Assembly (NCBI GenBank): GCA_951828235.1
Contig: OX639965.1
Location: 2,042,212 to 2,106,211, forward strand
Reading direction: 5' to 3'
DNA: 64,000 bases
DNA from: an uncultured Gammaproteobacteria bacterium
GTDB taxonomy: Bacteria; Pseudomonadota; Gammaproteobacteria; Steroidobacterales; Foliamicaceae
Shown here piece by piece: positions 59,611-64,000 of the stretch (positions are counted from its first letter, which is position 1; the number at the start of each line of letters is the position of its first letter). A model generated the notes under the pieces. It worked only from the letters and a program-made list of their open reading frames with translations, made no database searches and was not told the DNA's origin. Made by a program: the position numbers and the translations under genes.

Positions 59611-60618
59611 ATGAGCAAGCTTCTGACCATCGCAGTGGACGCCATGAGCGGCGACCTGGGCCCCGGCGTCGCGGTCGGGGCCAGCCTCGAAATGCTGCGC
59701 AACCGCGAGGAGTTGCGCCTGATCCTGGTGGGTGACGCGGATACCCTGCGGCGCAACCTGGGCCGGATGGGAAAGGAGTCCAGGCGTGTGGAGATACACC
59801 ACGCCGAGCAGGTGGTTTCGATGGACGACACGCCTTCCGAGGCCTTGCGGCGCAAGAAGCGCTCCTCAATGCGCGTGGCGCTGGAACTTGCCCGGTCCGG
59901 CGAAGCGCAGGCTTGCGTGAGCGCCGGCAATACCGGGGCCCTCATGGCGATCGGGCGGCTGGTCCTGAGAATGCTGCCCGGAATCGACCGCCCGGCCATC
60001 CTCGTCGCGCTGCCGACGGTCAAGGGCGCCTGCTACATGCTCGACCTTGGCGCCAATCCCGTATGCACGCCTACCCACCTGCTGCAGTTTGCCGTGATGG
60101 GGTCGGTGATCGCCTCGATCAATAATGTCGAGAGCCCGGCGATCCGATTGCTGAACAACGGCGAAGAAGACATCAAGGGCATCGAGACGGTACAGGCGGC
60201 TGGCGCCCTGCTGAGCGAGAGCCATTTGAACTATCACGGCTTCGTGGAACCGAACGACGTCTTCAAGCACCGCGCGGACGTGGTGGTTTGCGACGGCTTT
60301 ACCGGAAACATAGCGCTCAAGACCATGGAAGGTTCGGCGGAGTTCGTGTACGCACAGATTAAATCGTATTTCCAGACCGGATGGATCAGCCGCGCCTATG
60401 GGCTGGCGTGCTGGCCTTTCCTCTACACGATAAAGAAACGGCTGGACCCCAACCGCCACAACGGTGCGGCATTGGTGGGACTGAACGGGATTGTGATCAA
60501 GAGCCACGGCTCCAGCAACGAAATCGGCTGGCAGCAGGCGATCCACCTGGCCATGCGCGAGGTGGAAAAAGGATTGAACGAGCGGATTCAGGGCGTATGG
60601 AGCAACCTCGCGGCGTAG
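59611..60618 (+). CDS. plsX: PlsX, phosphate acyltransferase
   Basis: This 335-residue protein makes acyl-phosphate from acyl-ACP for phospholipid synthesis. IAVDAMSGDLGPGVAVG at the start, VSAGNTGALMAIGR near residue 105, RPAILVALPT and CDGFTGNIALK near 230 are all typical. ATG at 59611 has no strong ribosome site, and the 81-base gap to rpmF shows nothing clear. It is followed by fabH with a 22-base overlap or a short gap, depending on the fabH start. Confidence 0.95.
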   Translation: MSKLLTIAVDAMSGDLGPGVAVGASLEMLRNREELRLILVGDADTLRRNLGRMGKESRRVEIHHAEQVVSMDDTPSEALRRKKRSSMRVALELARSGEAQACVSAGNTGALMAIGRLVLRMLPGIDRPAILVALPTVKGACYMLDLGANPVCTPTHLLQFAVMGSVIASINNVESPAIRLLNNGEEDIKGIETVQAAGALLSESHLNYHGFVEPNDVFKHRADVVVCDGFTGNIALKTMEGSAEFVYAQIKSYFQTGWISRAYGLACWPFLYTIKKRLDPNRHNGAALVGLNGIVIKSHGSSNEIGWQQAIHLAMREVEKGLNERIQGVWSNLAA

Positions 60619-61604
60619 CCGGCCCGGTTGCGGGCTTGAGACATTCCCGTATCGCGGGCACCGGGAGGTTTCTTCCGGAGCGGGTGCTGACCAACCAGGA
60701 CCTTGAGCGGATCGTCGATACCAGCGACGAATGGATTCGTACCCGCACCGGAATGGAGCGGCGGCACATGGCTGAAGATGAGCAGGCCGCCTCCGATCTC
60801 GCCATTCCGGCGGCGCGGGCCGCTCTTGAGGCGGCCGGTTGTTCGCCGGCTGATATCGACCTGGTGGTGGTGGGCACGACCACGCCGGACCTCGTTTTTC
60901 CCAACGTCGGCTGCCTGGTTCAGAGGGCCCTGGAAATCCCGCCCTGCGCCGCCTTCAGCTGCGAGGCGGCCTGCACCGGCTGGCTCTACGCGATGAGTGT
61001 GGCCGACGGAATGATCCGCCTGGGCCGGGCCAACAGGGCACTGGTCGTGGGTGTGGAAGTGCTTTCCCGCATCACGGACTGGAGCGACCGATCGACCTGC
61101 GTGCTGTTCGGGGACGGAGCGGGCGCCGTCGTGCTGGAACCGGCCGAAGAACCCGGCTTGATGAGCTTTATCCTGGGGGCCGACGGCAAGTATGTGGACA
61201 TCCTCCGCAGCCGTGCGGGGGTTTCCCGCAATCCGGCCGAACTGGGCGACGGGGGCCTCGCGGTGCGGATGAAAGGCAACGAGGTATTCAAGATTGCCGT
61301 GCGCACCATGGGCAAGACCGTGGACTCGTTGCTTGAGCGGCATGGCCTGGGCCGCGACGGAATCGACTGGCTGATCCCTCACCAGGCCAATCTGCGCATT
61401 ATTCAGGCCATTGGCAAGCGCCTCGGCCTGCCGAATGAGCGCGTGGTGCTGACCGTTCAGGACCACGGCAATACCGGCGCCGCCTCCATTCCGCTGGCGC
61501 TGGACGTGGCGGTCAGGGATGGACGAATCAGGCGCGGACAGCGCATAATGATGGTGTCGTTCGGTGGAGGATTGACATGGGCAGCAGGCCTCATGCGGTT
61601 CTGA
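60597..61604 (+). CDS. fabH: FabH, 3-oxoacyl-ACP synthase III
   Basis: This protein starts fatty acid synthesis from acetyl-CoA and malonyl-ACP. The catalytic Cys is in CEAACTGWLYAM near residue 120, His in IPHQANLRII near 263 and Asn in HGNTGAASIP near 293. ATG at 60597 gives 335 residues and overlaps plsX by 22 bases; TTG at 60636 gives 322, closer to the usual 317 to 325. The true start is undecided. The stop overlaps the next gene as TGATG. Confidence 0.94.
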   Translation: MEQPRGVAGPVAGLRHSRIAGTGRFLPERVLTNQDLERIVDTSDEWIRTRTGMERRHMAEDEQAASDLAIPAARAALEAAGCSPADIDLVVVGTTTPDLVFPNVGCLVQRALEIPPCAAFSCEAACTGWLYAMSVADGMIRLGRANRALVVGVEVLSRITDWSDRSTCVLFGDGAGAVVLEPAEEPGLMSFILGADGKYVDILRSRAGVSRNPAELGDGGLAVRMKGNEVFKIAVRTMGKTVDSLLERHGLGRDGIDWLIPHQANLRIIQAIGKRLGLPNERVVLTVQDHGNTGAASIPLALDVAVRDGRIRRGQRIMMVSFGGGLTWAAGLMRF

Positions 61605-62539
61605 TGCGAAGCACGTTTTTCGCGTTCCTGGTTTTCGGGACCTTCGCCGTCCTTCCCGTAAAGGCGGAGAACTTCCTGCTGCCGTCGCCGACTGCGACCG
61701 TGGTTGGAGAATCGCACCGGATCAGCGCCGATCGACGCGAATCCCTGCTGGACGTGGCGCGGCGCAACGGCCTGGGGTTCTTCGACATGAAGCAGGCCAA
61801 CCCCGATGTCGACATGTGGGTTCCCAGGGACGGGGCCGAGGTCCTGCTGCCGACTTCCTTCGTGCTGCCGAACGCCCGGCGCCGCGGCGTGGTCGTGAAC
61901 ATCGCCGAGTACCGCCTGTATTTCTATTTCGAACAGGAAGGCCAGGACATGGTCGCGACCTTCCCGATCAGCATCGGCCGCATGGACTGGCAGACCCCGC
62001 TGGGCGACTGGAGAGTAACGCGCAAGCGCACCCGGCCCACCTGGCGTCCGCCCAAGTCCATCATCGCGGAGTACGCGGCCGACGGCGAAGTATTGCCGCG
62101 GGTCGTTCCGCCCGGGCCCGACAATCCCCTGGGCGATTACGCGATAAACCTCTCCGCGCCGGGTTATCTGATCCATGGCACCAACAAGCCGCGCGGAGTG
62201 GGCATGCAGGTGACCCACGGCTGCCTGCGGATGCTGCCGGAGGACATCGAGTGGCTGTTCCCTCAGGTGCCCACCGGACTGCCGGTGACCATCGTCAATC
62301 AGCCGGTCAAGGTGGGCCTGCGTAACGGCAGGCTGTACCTGGAGGCGCATCCGGCGCTGGAGGATCGGGGGCCGGAAGAAATCGACCGGCTGATCGAACG
62401 GATCAGGGACTCGGCGCAGGCGGCGCGGGCCCTGCTGGACGTGCAGGCGATGCGCCGCGTATTGATCGAAAGGCGCGGCGTTCCTACGCCGATTTCTCCG
62501 TCCCGGGAGTCCGTTCAGACGGTTGCCCACGGACGCTGA
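61604..62539 (+). CDS. Periplasmic L,D-transpeptidase (ErfK/YbiS/YcfS family)
   Basis: This 311-residue protein has a signal peptide (MRSTFFAFLVFGTFAVLPVKA), a LysM-like region (HRISADRRESLLDVARRNGLG, shown in part) and a YkuD catalytic domain with IHGTNKPRGVG near residue 190 and the catalytic Cys in VTHGCLRML near 206. ErfK-type enzymes join Lpp to peptidoglycan or make 3-3 cross-links. ATG at 61604 overlaps the fabH stop (TGATG) and begins the signal peptide; ATG at 61577 would add nine residues. The Lpp-like gene follows, so it is a likely partner. Confidence 0.9.
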   Translation: MRSTFFAFLVFGTFAVLPVKAENFLLPSPTATVVGESHRISADRRESLLDVARRNGLGFFDMKQANPDVDMWVPRDGAEVLLPTSFVLPNARRRGVVVNIAEYRLYFYFEQEGQDMVATFPISIGRMDWQTPLGDWRVTRKRTRPTWRPPKSIIAEYAADGEVLPRVVPPGPDNPLGDYAINLSAPGYLIHGTNKPRGVGMQVTHGCLRMLPEDIEWLFPQVPTGLPVTIVNQPVKVGLRNGRLYLEAHPALEDRGPEEIDRLIERIRDSAQAARALLDVQAMRRVLIERRGVPTPISPSRESVQTVAHGR

Positions 62540-62600
62540 AGGCTATTCGTCGGAGCGTTTCCGGATCGGGGAAAAGGAGCCCCCAAAATACCCTGATCTC

Positions 62601-62629
62601 TTGCAATTTTCGGCGGGCTGGGCGAATAT
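62601..62629 (+). promoter_or_regulatory. Possible sigma-70 promoter of the Lpp-like gene
   Basis: TTGCAA and GAATAT are separated by 17 bases, 58 bases upstream of the lipoprotein start. The -10 is a weak match. A strong promoter would fit an abundant lipoprotein. The 147-base gap holds nothing else clear. Confidence 0.35.
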
Positions 62630-62686
62630 ACGCTCCGTGCGCCGAATTCAGGTGCGCTTAACAGGCCTAACACCCAGAGGACCTTC

Positions 62687-63004
62687 ATGAAAAAGACCAG
62701 ACTTGTTGTTGCTCTGCTCGGAGCACCGGCGGTTGCGGTGGCCATGTCCGGCTGCTGCACCGCGGGGATGGACGAAATGGCCGCCAAGATCGATGCCGGT
62801 GCTGCGGCGATGGGCAGCCGACTGTCCGCCATTGAGGGCAGGATCGGCGATCTGGAAGCTGCTCAGCGTCAGACTGCCTCCGAAGTGGAGCGGGCGAGCG
62901 TAACCGCCGAGCGTGCGGCTGAGGCGGCCGCAGAGGCGAAAGCCTCGGCGGACGCGACCAGCGAACGCACGGATCGCATATTCGAGCAGAACCAGCAGAA
63001 ATAG
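62687..63004 (+). CDS. Lpp/OprI-like small lipoprotein with C-terminal Lys
   Basis: This 105-residue protein has a lipoprotein signal (VVALLGAPAVAVAMSGC) with the lipidated Cys near residue 23, then a long Ala-rich helical coiled coil (IDAGAAAMGSRLSAIEGRIG, AERAAEAAAEAKASADATSE) and ends in QNQQK. A C-terminal Lys is the residue that L,D-transpeptidases link to peptidoglycan in Lpp. It resembles Lpp/OprI but is longer and has two Cys in a row (GCC). It could tether the outer membrane to the wall. GAGGACC precedes the ATG. Confidence 0.85.
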   Translation: MKKTRLVVALLGAPAVAVAMSGCCTAGMDEMAAKIDAGAAAMGSRLSAIEGRIGDLEAAQRQTASEVERASVTAERAAEAAAEAKASADATSERTDRIFEQNQQK

Positions 63005-63014
63005 TCTCCCCGAA

Positions 63015-63047
63015 GTAAGGCGGCCGTGACAATCGCGGCCGCCTTAC
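63015..63047 (+). terminator. Strong stem-loop after the lipoprotein gene
   Basis: GTAAGGCGGCCG (63015-63026) pairs perfectly with CGGCCGCCTTAC (63036-63047) around a 9-base loop, ten bases after the stop. The following CTGTTCC is only weakly T-rich. It is well placed to end transcription of a highly expressed lipoprotein. Confidence 0.8.
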
Positions 63048-63187
63048 CTGTTCCAGCACCGGTTCAATGGCCAGGCCGGGCCTTCCGGAACCTCCAGCTA
63101 CTCCGCGCATTGCGCAAGGCGCGGTGCAATACACTTTTCCCTCCATTACACGCCCCTTGGGAGTGTGGGCAGTGGTGTGCGGGCAGT

Positions 63188-63207
63188 AGTGCGGGTATGC
63201 CCGCACT
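63188..63207. terminator. Hairpin before the gspF stop
   Basis: AGTGCGGG-TATG-CCCGCACT is a perfect 8-bp stem with a 4-base loop, five bases beyond the stop codon of the leftward gspF. Related words (GTGCGGGCAG) precede it. It may end the gspF transcript. Confidence 0.6.
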
Positions 63208-63212
63208 CCTCC

Positions 63213-64000
63213 CTATTGGCCGACAAGGCGGTTCATTTCGAAGATCGGCATCAGGATCGACAGCACGATCAGCAGGACGAAGCCGCCAACGAGCAGGATC
63301 AGTACGGGTTGCAGCAGGGAGGTCAGCGTATTGATGCGCGCCGACAGGTCCCGTTCCTGGGTTTCTGCCGCGCGGCCCAGCAGTCGATGCAGTTCTCCGC
63401 TGGCTTCTCCGCTGGCGATAAGCTGTATGCAAAGAGGCGGAAACAGTCCGCTGCGGTCCAGCGCCTCGGCCGCGGGTTTGCCCTCGCTGACCTCCTCGGC
63501 CGCATCCATCGCAGCTTCGCGCATGGGCAGATTGGTCAGCATGCGCGCGGCTACCCGCAGAGACTCCCACACGGAAACGCCGGCTTCGGTGAGCGTGGCG
63601 AGCGATTGCATCAGGCGGGCGGAATTCAGTTCGCGGGAAAGCGCGCCGAACAGCGGCGTGCGGAGGACCAGCTTGTGCAATCGCGAACGCGCTGCCGGAA
63701 GTCGCAACGCGCGCGCCAGGAGGGCGCCGCCAGCGGCCGCAAGCAGCAGCGCCAGCCAGCCGTAGGTGCGGGCGAAGTCGCTTACCGTCATCAGCATGCG
63801 CGTGAGCAGCGGCAGTTCAACCCCGCTGTCCACGAATACCGGAGTGACCTGCGGCACGACATAAACGAGCATCAGGCTTACGATCGCCAGGCTGAATACG
63901 GTCAGCACCATCGGGTAGGCCAGCGCCGCGCGCACTTGCTGGCGCAGCGCCTGGCGCTTCTCGAAGTGTTCCGCCAGCCGTTCCAGCACTTCCTCAAGGC
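63213..64000 (-). CDS. gspF: GspF-like type II secretion inner membrane protein (partial)
   Basis: The visible 262 residues are the C-terminal part of a T2SSF-family platform protein; the 5' end lies beyond the window. LRQQVRAALAYPMVLTVFSLAI and LMLVYVVPQVTPVF match the first membrane region, and the second T2SSF domain ends LLQPVLILLVGGFVLLIVLSIL (shown in part) with IFEMN. The spacing and LMPIFEMNRLV ending favour GspF of a type II secretion system over PilC. It is the second PilC/GspF homologue in the window, and both would depend on PilD for their pilins. Confidence 0.88.
   Translation of the reverse strand, partial: LEEVLERLAEHFEKRQALRQQVRAALAYPMVLTVFSLAIVSLMLVYVVPQVTPVFVDSGVELPLLTRMLMTVSDFARTYGWLALLLAAAGGALLARALRLPAARSRLHKLVLRTPLFGALSRELNSARLMQSLATLTEAGVSVWESLRVAARMLTNLPMREAAMDAAEEVSEGKPAAEALDRSGLFPPLCIQLIASGEASGELHRLLGRAAETQERDLSARINTLTSLLQPVLILLVGGFVLLIVLSILMPIFEMNRLVGQ

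Overview
The window is GC-rich, gene-dense proteobacterial chromosome. It is most likely from a gammaproteobacterium, judging by the gene orders zapD-coaE-pilD-pilC-pilB-pilA, yceD-rpmF-plsX-fabH and tkt-gap-pgk-pyk and by a gamma-type tRNA-Ala(CGC). The many TonB/c-cytochrome functions and aromatic-acid genes suggest an aerobic heterotroph, possibly marine or host-associated; I cannot place it more precisely. Start codons are often not ATG: GTG is common, TTG recurs, and one good case of CTG is seen.

Region 1 (1-12.7 kb) is aromatic acid catabolism. A phenylacetyl-CoA epoxidase set (paaZ partial, paaA, B, C, E, regulator paaX) lacks paaD. It is followed by two divergent operons for 4-hydroxyphenylacetate/homoprotocatechuate: hpaC-hpaB-hpaR-hpaG leftward and hpaF-hpaE-ligA-like-ligB-like rightward, with a perfect 12-bp palindrome between them. 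The ring-cleavage enzyme appears to be a two-subunit LigAB type, and the flavin reductase carries a C-terminal MarR-like domain.

Region 2 (12.8-21.6 kb) is a leftward operon: an M20 N-carbamoyl-type amidohydrolase, a TonB receptor, agmatine deiminase, an NhaC-type transporter and a class III aminotransferase. A LuxR-type regulator is divergent from it. I read this as a candidate uptake and degradation system for a guanidino or polyamine compound. It is the best candidate here for an undescribed system.

Region 3 (21.6-23.4 kb) is a small integration scar: a truncated Gfa/CENP-V gene, a tyrosine integrase and tRNA-Ala(CGC).

Region 4 (23.4-40.2 kb) is accessory metabolism: a PQQ dehydrogenase, GabD-like aldehyde dehydrogenase, SorAB sulfite dehydrogenase, an acyl-CoA synthetase, c-type cytochromes, an uncharacterised five-gene operon (AhpD-like, hypothetical, methyltransferase, SDR, degenerate SDR), Hsp20 with a near-textbook sigma-32 promoter, a zinc alcohol dehydrogenase, and a LON-domain/crotonase/deacetylase operon.

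Region 5 (40.2-64 kb) is mostly housekeeping: tkt-gap-pgk-pyk-mgtE, hpf, mutT, zapD, coaE, type IV pilus genes, sucCD, nadE, maf, the fatty-acid start genes, an L,D-transpeptidase beside an Lpp-like lipoprotein ending in Lys, and a partial gspF. Several long hairpin elements and a short repeat found just upstream of start codons are scattered through the window. No gene-free stretch exceeds 300 bases.
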